The notes under the pieces were generated by a model. It made no database searches. It worked only from the letters and a program-made list of their open reading frames with translations, and was not told the origin of the DNA. A stretch of DNA of 33,350 nucleotides from Synechococcus sp. ARS1019 (lineage in GTDB: Bacteria > Cyanobacteriota > Cyanobacteriia > PCC-6307 > Cyanobiaceae): positions 35,765 through 69,114 of the forward strand of contig NZED01000011.1 in the NCBI GenBank assembly GCA_002690325.1. The letters are read 5' to 3'. Each line of letters opens with the position of its first letter. The first letter of the stretch is position 1. The position numbers and the translations under genes were made by a program. Shown piece by piece: positions 10,321 to 19,498 of this stretch.

Positions 10321-10426
10321 TTGAAAGACTGCACTAAGAGGGCTTGCAGGGAGATGTTCAGCTCGTTACCGTCAGCCAGTTCAATCTCGGCTCTGGTCAG
10401 GATCGAGCGCAGTCCGACTGTTTTTC

Positions 10427-11266
10427 ATGCGGTCCCAGCTCACACTGGTTTCAATCGCGACTCCACTGCTTGCAGTCGGCTTGTGGTCGTCGATTCCTGG
10501 TCGTGCAGACAGCCGCAAACTGATTGAGCTTCCTCCCTTACCTGAGATCCCTGAGGCTCCATCCGTTGAGATAGCTCAGACGGTCTTGCCCTCAATGCCT
10601 CCTGCACCTCCTCCGATCAAGCTGGAGGCAAAGGAAATTGCCGCGATTCAGCGTGGCGATTCATTGGCATCGTTTTTATCTCGCCACAACGTCACACTCG
10701 AGCAGCTCAAGACGTTGAATCCGGGTCTGGAAGTGGCTGATCTTTCCGTTGGTCGCGTCGTCCGGGTCGCCAAAGCCGCTCCTGGCCAATCGCTTCTCGC
10801 AATCCGACCCTTAACCAGCGGTGGCGCTAGCTGGCCCAAGACACCTGGGTTTGCACCGGTTCGCACCGATGGATCGGTCTTACCTGACACCTACATGTGG
10901 CCGACCAAGGGTGTGTTCACCTCGGGTTACGGCTGGCGTTGGGGGCGCATGCATAAAGGCATTGACATCGCGAACAACACAGGAACGCCGATTCATGCGG
11001 CTCGACAAGGCGTTGTCACGTACTCAGGGTGGAGTGGTGCGTATGGCTATTTGGTTGAAATTGCCCATCGCGATGGCGACTCAACCCGTTATGCCCATAA
11101 CAGCCGGCTGTTGGTCAAGAAGGGGCAAGTGGTGCCCAAAGGAATGCGAATTTCGTTGATGGGCAGTACAGGCCGGAGCACAGGCCCACATTTGCACTTT
11201 GAAATTCGTCGATCAGGAGGTGCTGCAATCAATCCTTTGAGCAAACTTCCCCAGCGGAATGCCTGA
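10427..11266 (+). CDS. LysM + M23 family metallopeptidase (murein endopeptidase-like)
   Basis: LysM-like IQRGDSLASFLSRHNVTLEQLKTLNPGL; M23 motifs SGYGWRWGRMHKGIDIAN and GPHLHFEIR; N-terminal signal-like segment. Confidence 0.93.
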   Translation: MRSQLTLVSIATPLLAVGLWSSIPGRADSRKLIELPPLPEIPEAPSVEIAQTVLPSMPPAPPPIKLEAKEIAAIQRGDSLASFLSRHNVTLEQLKTLNPGLEVADLSVGRVVRVAKAAPGQSLLAIRPLTSGGASWPKTPGFAPVRTDGSVLPDTYMWPTKGVFTSGYGWRWGRMHKGIDIANNTGTPIHAARQGVVTYSGWSGAYGYLVEIAHRDGDSTRYAHNSRLLVKKGQVVPKGMRISLMGSTGRSTGPHLHFEIRRSGGAAINPLSKLPQRNA

Positions 11267-11306
11267 CCAAGTCGGTCCCACCATCGTTTAAAATCTTTCG
11301 CATCAC

Positions 11307-11380
11307 GCCTCCATAGCTCAGCCGGTTAGAGCGACGGATTCATAGCCCGTAGGTCGCCTGTTCAAGTCAGGCTGGAGGCA
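11307..11380 (+). tRNA. tRNA-Met (CAT anticodon)
   Basis: 74-nt cloverleaf: acceptor GCCTCCA/TGGAGGC, D arm GCTC..GAGC, anticodon loop TTCATAG, T arm GCCTG TTCAAGT CAGGC. An A-C mismatch closes the anticodon loop. CAT could also be tRNA-Ile(k2C); elongator Met favoured. Confidence 0.93.
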
Positions 11381-11391
11381 CTTCAATCATT

Positions 11392-11431
11392 AATTCAAAT
11401 ACACAATGTATCAACATTGTGTATTTGAATT
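11392..11431. repeat. perfect 18-bp inverted repeat, 4-nt loop
   Basis: AATTCAAATACACAATGT - ATCA - ACATTGTGTATTTGAATT, arms exactly complementary, 12 bp downstream of the tRNA. Confidence 0.93.
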
Positions 11432-11489
11432 CCCTTTGTTTTTGCTGCGTTGTCTGAGATTGAATGTCAGACAATTACTTCAGGTTTCT

Positions 11490-11837
11490 TTAGCGCATTT
11501 CAATCGCATTCAGTCGATCTCTGAATGACTTGGGCTGTTCATCCGTCAGTGGAGCCAGTTCAACAAATGCAGATGGCTGCTCAATCAATGGAGCCACGTC
11601 CATTGATGCCTGTTGCGGAGATTCTGCACGCGTTACTTCCGGTCGATAGCTGTCCTGACGAGGTTGCTCGAACCGCCTTGTTGACCGTTGAGCACGGCCG
11701 CTACCAGGCATTCTCAATACACCTGTGGCCGGATCTCGCTCCAACGGTTTTTTCTTGAGATCACCGCGAAGCTGATTCAGAAGCCTGAAATGACCGGTGG
11801 CGCTGTACTTCCTCAGCAGACCTGGATCCCAGCTCAT
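11490..11837 (-). CDS. conserved cyanobacterial hypothetical protein
   Basis: MSWDPGLLRKYSATGHFRLLNQLRGDLKKKPLERDP looks like a conserved N-terminus; ORF extends to 11900, start at 11837 preferred. Confidence 0.6.
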   Translation of the reverse strand: MSWDPGLLRKYSATGHFRLLNQLRGDLKKKPLERDPATGVLRMPGSGRAQRSTRRFEQPRQDSYRPEVTRAESPQQASMDVAPLIEQPSAFVELAPLTDEQPKSFRDRLNAIEMR

Positions 11838-11973
11838 GTTGCGTTGCTGCTTTGGAGAGTGTATTTCGCCATTGAAGCGAAGAGCGTGATAAATTGACAT
11901 TTGAAACTGGTAGTCGGTCCGACTTTGTACAAGTCGTTAGTGATTGCCCGTTGATCTTCATTACATCCCGAAC

Positions 11974-12576
11974 ATGACAGCGAACGGCTGCCTTCGCGTT
12001 GGCCAGCAGGCCCCTGACTTCACAGCCACTGCCGTGGTGGATCAAGAATTCAAGGACATCACCCTGTCCCAATACCGCGGTAAGTACGTGGTGTTGTTCT
12101 TCTATCCCCTCGACTTCACGTTCGTCTGCCCTACTGAAATCACCGCGTTCAGCGATCGCTACGCCGATTTCTCCAGCAAGAACACTGAAGTTCTCGGCGT
12201 GTCTGTTGACAGCCAGTTCAGCCACCTCTCCTGGATCCAGACCCCACGCAACGAGGGTGGTCTTGGCGACATCGCCTATCCCCTGGTTGCCGACCTGAAA
12301 AAAGAAATCGCAACCGCTTACAACGTTCTTGACGATGCGGAAGGCGTGGCTTTGCGTGGCCTGTTCATCATCGATCCTGATGGTGTGATCATGCACTCCA
12401 CCATCAACAACCTGCCTGTTGGCCGGAACGTTGACGAAACTCTGCGTGTTCTTCAAGCCTTCCAGTACGTTCAGTCCAACCCTGATGAGGTCTGCCCCGC
12501 CAACTGGACTCCTGGCGAAAAGACCATGAAGCCTGATCCCGTTGGTTCCAAGGAGTATTTCTCAGCCATCGGTTGA
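11974..12576 (+). CDS. 2-Cys peroxiredoxin (AhpC/TSA family)
   Basis: [21 protein letters not shown] peroxidatic Cys motif and [15 protein letters not shown] resolving Cys motif. Confidence 0.97.
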   Translation: MTANGCLRVGQQAPDFTATAVVDQEFKDITLSQYRGKYVVLFFYPLDFTFVCPTEITAFSDRYADFSSKNTEVLGVSVDSQFSHLSWIQTPRNEGGLGDIAYPLVADLKKEIATAYNVLDDAEGVALRGLFIIDPDGVIMHSTINNLPVGRNVDETLRVLQAFQYVQSNPDEVCPANWTPGEKTMKPDPVGSKEYFSAIG

Positions 12577-12618
12577 TTCGTTTTCAACGTTGACCAGCAG
12601 TGATCACTGCGTTCTGAA

Positions 12619-12650
12619 CCCCGTCTGACTCAATCAGTCGGGGTTTTTTT
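12619..12650 (+). terminator. rho-independent terminator downstream of the peroxiredoxin gene
   Basis: CCCCGtCTGA-CTCAA-TCAGtCGGGG hairpin (one T-T mismatch) followed by TTTTTTT; 42 nt past the stop codon. Confidence 0.88.
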
Positions 12651-15350
12651 GATGAGTTCATCGATGGCCTGTGGAAGTGTTCCTGCCATCGCAATCCGTT
12701 TGCCGTCGCTGACGACGATCCGTTGCAGCGATGGCAGACCACCTTTGCTGGCACGGAGATAGACAGGTTCTACATAAAGAAGACTGCGGCCGATCGGCAA
12801 TACAAGAAGGTTGCCTTGAATCACCTCGGACCCAGCACGATCCCAAAGCCCGAATCTCTGGCTGATCGCTGGATCTTGATTGATTAGAGCTTGTATTTGT
12901 TCGGGACCAAGAATTGGTTGATCGCGCGGGAATTCAATCTGGAGGAGTTCTCCGTAGTGATCACCGTCATTTCTTGCTGCCAACCAAGCATTGAGGTTTG
13001 GACGAGCCTGTGGTGTTAATGGTTGCAATAAAAGAAATTCAGACGAAGTATTGTCTTCAACTTGTGCAGTGATGTGATATGGAACTACTGGCACTTGTTT
13101 TCGACCATACATTTCCATTGGAACCTCCCAAATATCATCGCCACTGTAAAAACTACGTGGATCAGTAACGTGATATCTTTGCAATTGTCTCACTTGAACA
13201 TTGAACAATTCCTCAGGCACTCTTAAATGACCTTTCAAGACTGCCGGCATTGTCTCAATTGATTCAAACAAGGATGGGAATACCCGCATCCATCCCCTGA
13301 TGATCGGATCATTTGGCTCATTGACATAAAAGTGAACTGATCCGTTGTAGGCATCAACAACAATCTTGACTGCATTTCTCAAATAGCGATCATCATCATC
13401 GACTGCTGCGGCTGCGCTATAGGGATAGCTGCTGGAGTGGGTATACCCCTCAATAATCCAATACTGATGTTGATTGGTGTCGTATCCAGGTGTTCCATCA
13501 GCGATGGGAACTGAGACCAGATAGGGATCACCACGCAGGTCTAGGAATGGAGCCAGGGCTTTGATGCGATGACGAAGTTCGCGTCGAATGAGCAGACGTG
13601 AATCAGCGCTGATCGATTGGGTTGTCAGCAAGCGCGGCTCCTGAAGGAACAATGCTGCTGCCAAACGATGCCATGGGCTGCTCAGGCGAATACCAGCCTG
13701 ACCTCCATAGCGGCTGAACACATTTTCATCACCATCTGGATAGTCAAATTCATCCACACCTGCACCAGTAATGGCATACGGAGATTGCAGCATCCCGAAG
13801 TACAACGACGCTCGATCTGCGGGGACAGCGGATAAAACATCATCTCGCCGAATAGAGAGTTGATTATTCCCCTCAATACGAATCTCAGAACCCAGATCAC
13901 TAATGAAATAGGCAGGGAGACCGTCCTCTGCCTTGGCGTTGACTGGACTCAACGTGAAGCCATACCCATGGGTGAAAACAAAATGTTTGTTTTGCCAAGT
14001 TCTTGATCGTTTGGGCAGGCGTGATTGATCCATTTCCCGGGCGGATAGGATCACCTGCTGGGCCGTTTCTTGATCAGGACGTAGGGGGTAACGATCAACC
14101 ACTGCATGGTTGAAGTGGTAGTAAACCCTCAACTGTTGGAGTTGACGATTGGTTTCTAGAAGCGGCGCACTGTCCCAAAGCCGAACATTGTCGAGAGTGC
14201 TAGCGCCTTGCTTCAGATCCTCAGCCGTTAGGCGTGATGACGGAACAAATTTTTTGCGCTCGATTGAATCGAGTTGAAAGGCGTGTCGCGTGGCTTGAAT
14301 CGCTTCTGCAATGAATGGCGATTGCAGACTGAGTTCCTGGGGATTCACAACCAGCCAACGCGCCATCGGTGCCATGACGCCTTCGAGGATGAAAAGGGTC
14401 GTCATGCCAACTGCGATCACACTCGGCAGGCGACGAACACACCATCGCGGCTGATTGAAGGCAATCGCGATCGCTAGAGCGACCAGAGCCAAGGACACCC
14501 CTGACCGTAAGGGCAAGGTGAAATTCACCTGGAGCCATCCCGCACCAGCGACAATTCCGTGCTGGCTCCAGAGCACCTGGTGTCGCATCAACCAGACCCA
14601 AAGCCCGCCGGTCAACAGCACAGCAGACGTGGCTTGACGGAGACGTTTCCGTTCAAGCGAATCGAGATCCAGTTGCCAATCGGATAGCACTGATGAGTTC
14701 ATCAGCCGTTCCGTTAGAACTGAGCAGATCCCAAGGGTCTCTAGAAGCAACACAAGACCCAAGCCGAGCCGATATCCACTGAACCGGCCGAGGGCAAAAC
14801 TCAGGTCAGCACCAAGCACTGGGTCCTGCAGGCCAGCATCTGGGATGGTGAGAACTTGGGCCCAAATCGGCCATGCTCGGGCCGTAATGAAGACAAGCGC
14901 AACAGCAGACGCCCGCCAAAGCCATGGTCGAAGTCTGCGGAGACTCAAGGTCACCAACGACAGGGCAAGGAGGGGGGGCGCCAGTTGCCATGGAATCGTT
15001 GTTCCGTTGAGGGCACGAATCGCTAAGAGCAAAAACAAGGTGGTGCTAACCACCTGGCCAGAACTGCTCAACACCAGTGCAGCACTGAAACGCCAACCTC
15101 TGAGATGGCCTCGCTGCTCAACGGTTCTGGAAACCGCTCGACTGTTTGGTTTGGTTGCTGGCTGCAGCCAAGGCCGCCGCCAACGGTCAACAATCCAAAT
15201 CACGCCCAAGGTGCTGACTGCGGCTATTGCCTGAAGCAACCAGCGCGTCACAAGCACGTCCTGCCAGTTGAACTGCCCAAACCACAGCCACTCCATTGCC
15301 ATTCGGGCCAGAACGACGGCAACCGGCAGCAGAAGGAGCAGCCGGATCAT
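12630..15350 (-). CDS. UPF0182 family membrane protein
   Basis: Multiple N-terminal TM segments plus large soluble region with ...NKHFVFTHGYGFTLSPVN, YFGMLQSPYAITGAGVDEFDYP, NDPIIRGWMRVFPSLF typical of UPF0182. Confidence 0.93.
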   Translation of the reverse strand: MIRLLLLLPVAVVLARMAMEWLWFGQFNWQDVLVTRWLLQAIAAVSTLGVIWIVDRWRRPWLQPATKPNSRAVSRTVEQRGHLRGWRFSAALVLSSSGQVVSTTLFLLLAIRALNGTTIPWQLAPPLLALSLVTLSLRRLRPWLWRASAVALVFITARAWPIWAQVLTIPDAGLQDPVLGADLSFALGRFSGYRLGLGLVLLLETLGICSVLTERLMNSSVLSDWQLDLDSLERKRLRQATSAVLLTGGLWVWLMRHQVLWSQHGIVAGAGWLQVNFTLPLRSGVSLALVALAIAIAFNQPRWCVRRLPSVIAVGMTTLFILEGVMAPMARWLVVNPQELSLQSPFIAEAIQATRHAFQLDSIERKKFVPSSRLTAEDLKQGASTLDNVRLWDSAPLLETNRQLQQLRVYYHFNHAVVDRYPLRPDQETAQQVILSAREMDQSRLPKRSRTWQNKHFVFTHGYGFTLSPVNAKAEDGLPAYFISDLGSEIRIEGNNQLSIRRDDVLSAVPADRASLYFGMLQSPYAITGAGVDEFDYPDGDENVFSRYGGQAGIRLSSPWHRLAAALFLQEPRLLTTQSISADSRLLIRRELRHRIKALAPFLDLRGDPYLVSVPIADGTPGYDTNQHQYWIIEGYTHSSSYPYSAAAAVDDDDRYLRNAVKIVVDAYNGSVHFYVNEPNDPIIRGWMRVFPSLFESIETMPAVLKGHLRVPEELFNVQVRQLQRYHVTDPRSFYSGDDIWEVPMEMYGRKQVPVVPYHITAQVEDNTSSEFLLLQPLTPQARPNLNAWLAARNDGDHYGELLQIEFPRDQPILGPEQIQALINQDPAISQRFGLWDRAGSEVIQGNLLVLPIGRSLLYVEPVYLRASKGGLPSLQRIVVSDGKRIAMAGTLPQAIDELIKKTPTD

Positions 15351-17155
15351 GTGAGTCCAGCCAACTTCAAAAAGCGTGATCCCTGCAGCGTCTCTTCATC
15401 CAAGAGAGCATCGACCAATCGATCCATGACCGCACGGTTTTGGCTCAGAAGTTCAACAGCTCGATCAAGTGATTCACGGGCCAATGCCAGGATTTGTAGG
15501 TCAATGTCCCGTCCCGTGGTTTGGGCATAACTAGGGCTGCGATTTAACCAATCTCGACCAAGGAAAACGTCTTGATCACCTCCTTCTAAAGCCACGGGAC
15601 CGAGATCGGAAAAGCCGAAGCGAGTCACCATTTCTCGCGCCAATTGAGACACCATTTGGAGATCTCCTGAAGCGCCCTGGGTCACTTCTTGAGATCCAAA
15701 TACCACCATTTCGGCGGCCCGCCCACCCAGGGCAACAACCAAACGAGCACGGAGTCGCGATTTGGTCACCAAGCCAGAATCAAGCACTTCTTCGTCGGGC
15801 CAAAGCCGCGTAAAACCTCCGACTCCTCCGCTTCTGGGCAATAGCGTCACCTTGTCGACCCGATCTGCCTCTGGGAGCAGAGCGGCGACGAGGGCATGGC
15901 CGATTTCGTGATAGGCGATCAGCCGCTTTTGAGCACAGTCCTGCAAGGGTGCAGCGGCCAGTCCCATTGTGATTCGCTCTAGCGCACCTTCCAACTGCCG
16001 ATCACTGATCGACGACTGGCCCTGACGCGCGGTCAGGATGGCCGCTTCGTTCAACAAGTTGGCAAGATCAGCGCCTGAAAATCCGGGAGTTCGTTGCGCC
16101 CATTCATTGAGCGACACACTCTCATCGAGGGGCCGTGTTCGGGCATGGACCGACAAAATGTCGCAGCGGCCCTGACGATCAGGAAGACCAACTTGAATCC
16201 GGCGGTCGAATCGGCCAGGACGGGTCAGCGCTGCATCCAGCACATCCACGCGGTTGGTGGCCGCCAATAAAATCACGCCGGAATTTTCGGCAAATCCATC
16301 CATTTCTGTGAGCAACTGATTGAGCGTTTGCTCTCGCTCGTCATTGCCACCACCGATTCCAGCTCCCCGTTGACGACCAACAGCGTCGATTTCATCGATG
16401 AAGACGATGCAGGGAGCTTTCTCTTTGGCCTGTTTGAACAGATCACGAACACGACTGGCGCCAACGCCGACGAACATCTCGACAAATTCAGAGGCTGAGA
16501 TCGAGAAAAACGGCACTCCTGCTTCGCCAGCGATCGCTCTGGCCAGCAACGTTTTTCCAGTTCCAGGGGGGCCGATCAAGAGCACACCCTTGGGAATACG
16601 GGCTCCAAGCCGAATAAATGATTCGGGCTCTTTCAGAAATGTGACGACTTCTTCGAGCTCCTGCTTGGCATCGTTGATGCCTGCAACATCTTCAAATCGG
16701 ATGGATAAATCATCCTGCGATTTCACACGAGGCTGACTTCGAGCGAAACCAAATGCGCGATTGGCAACTTGTGCTGAGCGTCGAAGCAGAAACGACAGCC
16801 CCACAACAAGAAGAAGGATCAGCCCGAGGTTGCCGACAAGGCCCGCCATCGCGTCGTCGCCACGGGTATCTCGCACGGTGAGAGGGGTACCTGAAGCCTC
16901 TGCCCCCCTCAAGATCTGCTGATCATTCGCGAAAACCGGAACCTGCACCTCGCGTCCATCCGGGTAGCTCACACGGACTTCGCGACGAGCTGGGATCAGC
17001 TCCAGGGATTTGACCTCTCCATCCTTGATCTGTTGGAGCAGAGTCGAATAGTCAGGAGGTTCGGGCTGGTTAAACGCACCGAACAGCGGTTTGGGCTGAG
17101 TGGATTCCTCAGAGTTAGTAGAACCTGAACTCACGACAAAACCGATCTGGGACAA
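15347..17155 (-). CDS. FtsH-family ATP-dependent zinc metalloprotease
   Basis: Walker [12 protein letters not shown], zinc motif [21 protein letters not shown]. Listed start is TTG at 17155; GTG at 17134 is an alternative. Confidence 0.95.
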   Translation of the reverse strand: MSQIGFVVSSGSTNSEESTQPKPLFGAFNQPEPPDYSTLLQQIKDGEVKSLELIPARREVRVSYPDGREVQVPVFANDQQILRGAEASGTPLTVRDTRGDDAMAGLVGNLGLILLLVVGLSFLLRRSAQVANRAFGFARSQPRVKSQDDLSIRFEDVAGINDAKQELEEVVTFLKEPESFIRLGARIPKGVLLIGPPGTGKTLLARAIAGEAGVPFFSISASEFVEMFVGVGASRVRDLFKQAKEKAPCIVFIDEIDAVGRQRGAGIGGGNDEREQTLNQLLTEMDGFAENSGVILLAATNRVDVLDAALTRPGRFDRRIQVGLPDRQGRCDILSVHARTRPLDESVSLNEWAQRTPGFSGADLANLLNEAAILTARQGQSSISDRQLEGALERITMGLAAAPLQDCAQKRLIAYHEIGHALVAALLPEADRVDKVTLLPRSGGVGGFTRLWPDEEVLDSGLVTKSRLRARLVVALGGRAAEMVVFGSQEVTQGASGDLQMVSQLAREMVTRFGFSDLGPVALEGGDQDVFLGRDWLNRSPSYAQTTGRDIDLQILALARESLDRAVELLSQNRAVMDRLVDALLDEETLQGSRFLKLAGLT

Positions 17156-17221
17156 GGCTAGCGATTTGACGCAAGGGAACTTCAGACGAGATGATCACTG
17201 TTTGGAACTCACTCAGCCTCA

Positions 17222-17398
17222 ATGGCCGTACCGAAGAAGAAAACATCCAAGGCAAAGCGCAATCAACGCCATGCCACTTGGAAGGCCAAAGCTGCTGTTG
17301 CTGCTGAGCGTGCCATGTCCATCGGTAAGTCCGTGCTGAGCGGCCGTGCCCAAGGATTCGTCTATCCCGTCAGTGAAACCGACGAAGCTGAGTCCTGA
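17222..17398 (+). CDS. rpmF: 50S ribosomal protein L32
   Basis: 58-aa ORF below the ORF-track cutoff: [58 protein letters not shown]. Confidence 0.97.
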   Translation: MAVPKKKTSKAKRNQRHATWKAKAAVAAERAMSIGKSVLSGRAQGFVYPVSETDEAES

Positions 17399-18343
17399 TC
17401 AGAGGTTGACCCGGATCTGACGAAATCGTCGATCCGGGTCGATGTCATAAACAACCGACGCCTGATCCAGCTCGAACGAGATTGCTGGGATGGCTGTTTG
17501 AATCATGCGGATGAACGCTGAGACAGCTGAATCCGAAAGCCCTGTTCCTCGATCGCGCTGCATGGCTTGTTCTTGTTGTCGCTTCCAGATCATGGGAGCG
17601 TTGAAATCCGTGGCGGCCAATTGCCAGAGCGTGTCGATTTCATCCCAGACGCGTTGATAAGACGCAAGTTTGTCCTGGATCAATTCGCGGTAGCTCAACT
17701 CTTCGATGGTCAGGGGATTGCGAAGGTGCGAACTGCCTTCGTTGAGATGGTCTCCCGCTCCTAAGGGTGAACAACCGAGGAACCATCCTTCAACGATGAG
17801 AACATCGGCATTGCATCGGATGGATCCAGACCGGTCGCCACGTCCTTGTCGAAGGGCTTTATCAAAGCGTGGAAACGTGACGCTGGCGCCTTGTTTCCAA
17901 CGCGACAGACACTCAACCATCAATGCAGTGTCGTGGCTCCCAGGAAGCGCGCGTGGGACAGCCCATGGGTTTCCTGCCATGGCACGGTCCATCTCCGCAG
18001 CCGGCAGGTAGAAGTCGTCAATGGAAATCACCTGAATGGCGAATCCAAGGCTGTCGCTAGCAGCCGTTAGCCATTCTCCAAATGTCGTCTTGCCGCATCC
18101 GGGCAGAGCACTGAGGCCAATCAGTGTGCGTTGGGAGGCTGTGATGGCTTGTTCTGCTCGGCTCAGCAGTGGAAGGCCGAGACACCACAGCCAATCCGAG
18201 TCGGTCCCCTGAGCCCAAAGATGGACCGCCAGATCTTCAGCATCTTTGTCTAACCATGCTTGCGTCCATGACCTCAAATCCGTTTGAGCCACTGCTTCAA
18301 CCAACTCCGGAAGCCCCTTGAGCGGATGGGGTTTGGGACGCAT
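17399..18343 (-). CDS. D-glycerate 3-kinase-like P-loop kinase
   Basis: LIGLSALPGCGKTTFGEWL Walker A, ISIDDFYLP, GNPWAVPRALPGSHDTALM, VEGWFLG. Start at MRPKPHPLKG (18343) chosen to avoid overlap with the upstream gene. Confidence 0.85.
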   Translation of the reverse strand: MRPKPHPLKGLPELVEAVAQTDLRSWTQAWLDKDAEDLAVHLWAQGTDSDWLWCLGLPLLSRAEQAITASQRTLIGLSALPGCGKTTFGEWLTAASDSLGFAIQVISIDDFYLPAAEMDRAMAGNPWAVPRALPGSHDTALMVECLSRWKQGASVTFPRFDKALRQGRGDRSGSIRCNADVLIVEGWFLGCSPLGAGDHLNEGSSHLRNPLTIEELSYRELIQDKLASYQRVWDEIDTLWQLAATDFNAPMIWKRQQEQAMQRDRGTGLSDSAVSAFIRMIQTAIPAISFELDQASVVYDIDPDRRFRQIRVNL

Positions 18344-18344
18344 A

Positions 18345-18683
18345 TCAGGAACCAACTTTGAAGGCCTCCAACACCACGCCATAAACCAGGCCAATCCTGA
18401 AGAGATCCAGGCAATGCCAAAACAGAGGGAGAGGGTGTCGCGAGATCTGATCGCGGGCACGCACCATGACTTCGCATGACACCAGCAAGGCCAGGGCACT
18501 CAAGGTGCGAATTCCAAACAACTCACCCACGTGCTCAAGCAAATTGCTGGCCACGAAAAAGCCAGCAAGGAATGCCACTAATGTCCAGGCCCGTCGCCAC
18601 CAAGGTCCAACAATGATTGGACTCAACTGACCTCCAAGCTCGCTTTCAAAACGAGCTAATCGAGTGCGTTGCCGTGACGGCAT
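18345..18683 (-). CDS. DUF565 / Ycf20-like membrane protein
   Basis: MPSRQRTRLARFESELGGQLSPIIVGPWWRRAWTLVAFLAGFFVASNLLEHVGELFGIRTLSALALLVSCEVMVR...LFRIGLVYGVVLEAFKVGS. Confidence 0.78.
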   Translation of the reverse strand: MPSRQRTRLARFESELGGQLSPIIVGPWWRRAWTLVAFLAGFFVASNLLEHVGELFGIRTLSALALLVSCEVMVRARDQISRHPLPLFWHCLDLFRIGLVYGVVLEAFKVGS

Positions 18684-18688
18684 TGATA

Positions 18689-19438
18689 TCAGCCTCCCCG
18701 GAGCAGATCCTGCAGATACTTCACCGTCACCAGCCCCTCTGTGCAAGTCGGTCCAGCACTCTGACGACATGGCTGATCGGGCTCTCCAAGGTGGTTCACA
18801 ACAGCAACGGCGTCGTTGAACCTTCTCAAAAGCTCCTTTTCCCACGGAGACGGCGTCAGCAAACAGGGAAGCCCGGCTCCCAGGGCTGAGTCCAAACCAG
18901 CTAAGGAGTCCTCAATCGCGAGGCAATCATCGGCCGAAACGCCCGCTCGGCTCACGGCTAATTGATATAGATCAGGAGCAGGCTTTCCGTTCTGGACATC
19001 ATCGGCAGTGATGATTCCAGAAAATTTCGATTTGTCTTCAGGGCTGACCGACAACAGTGCCTCCACTGAGGCACGGCCGCTGGAGGTCACAATCCAATTC
19101 TGAATTCCGGCGTGGCTGAGGCTGGATAACAAACGCTTCACGCCAGGCCGCCATCCGACCGCTCCCGCTTCAATTTCTTCGCTGTAGTGAAGTCTTTTGC
19201 GTTCTCGAAGTTGTTGGAGCTGGTCGTGATTGAGGGACAGGCCCAACTCAGCACAAGCCTGTTGCACGCGTCTTAGTCCACCCGGAATCTCCAACCGTTT
19301 GGCGTACTCCAGGCGATCCCAGTGCAGCGGTAGTCCGAGCTCAGCAAATGCACGGTTGAACGCCGGTCGATGGCCGTCCATTTCCGTATCGGCAAGTGTG
19401 CCGTCCACATCCCAGAACACGACGTTCAGCGTCGCCAT
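18689..19438 (-). CDS. HAD-superfamily hydrolase, CbbY-like
   Basis: VVFWDVDGTLADTEMDGHRPAFNRAF, VTSSGRASVEALL, ADDVQNGKPAPDLY, CLAIEDSLAGLDSALGAGL. Confidence 0.9.
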   Translation of the reverse strand: MATLNVVFWDVDGTLADTEMDGHRPAFNRAFAELGLPLHWDRLEYAKRLEIPGGLRRVQQACAELGLSLNHDQLQQLRERKRLHYSEEIEAGAVGWRPGVKRLLSSLSHAGIQNWIVTSSGRASVEALLSVSPEDKSKFSGIITADDVQNGKPAPDLYQLAVSRAGVSADDCLAIEDSLAGLDSALGAGLPCLLTPSPWEKELLRRFNDAVAVVNHLGEPDQPCRQSAGPTCTEGLVTVKYLQDLLRGG

Positions 19439-19498
19439 CAGACGTCCACCGCTCAGACCGGGCACCATGCTGATGCAACCACATGAATTGAGCTGCTG

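Noticed and set aside
11761-12456. 231-aa minus-strand ORF
   Set aside because: Antisense to the peroxiredoxin CDS; sequence reads as a shadow ORF with no domain signature.
18345-18845. 166-aa version of the DUF565 ORF
   Set aside because: N-terminal 54 residues overlap the HAD CDS in another frame and are low quality; Met at 18683 is the better start.
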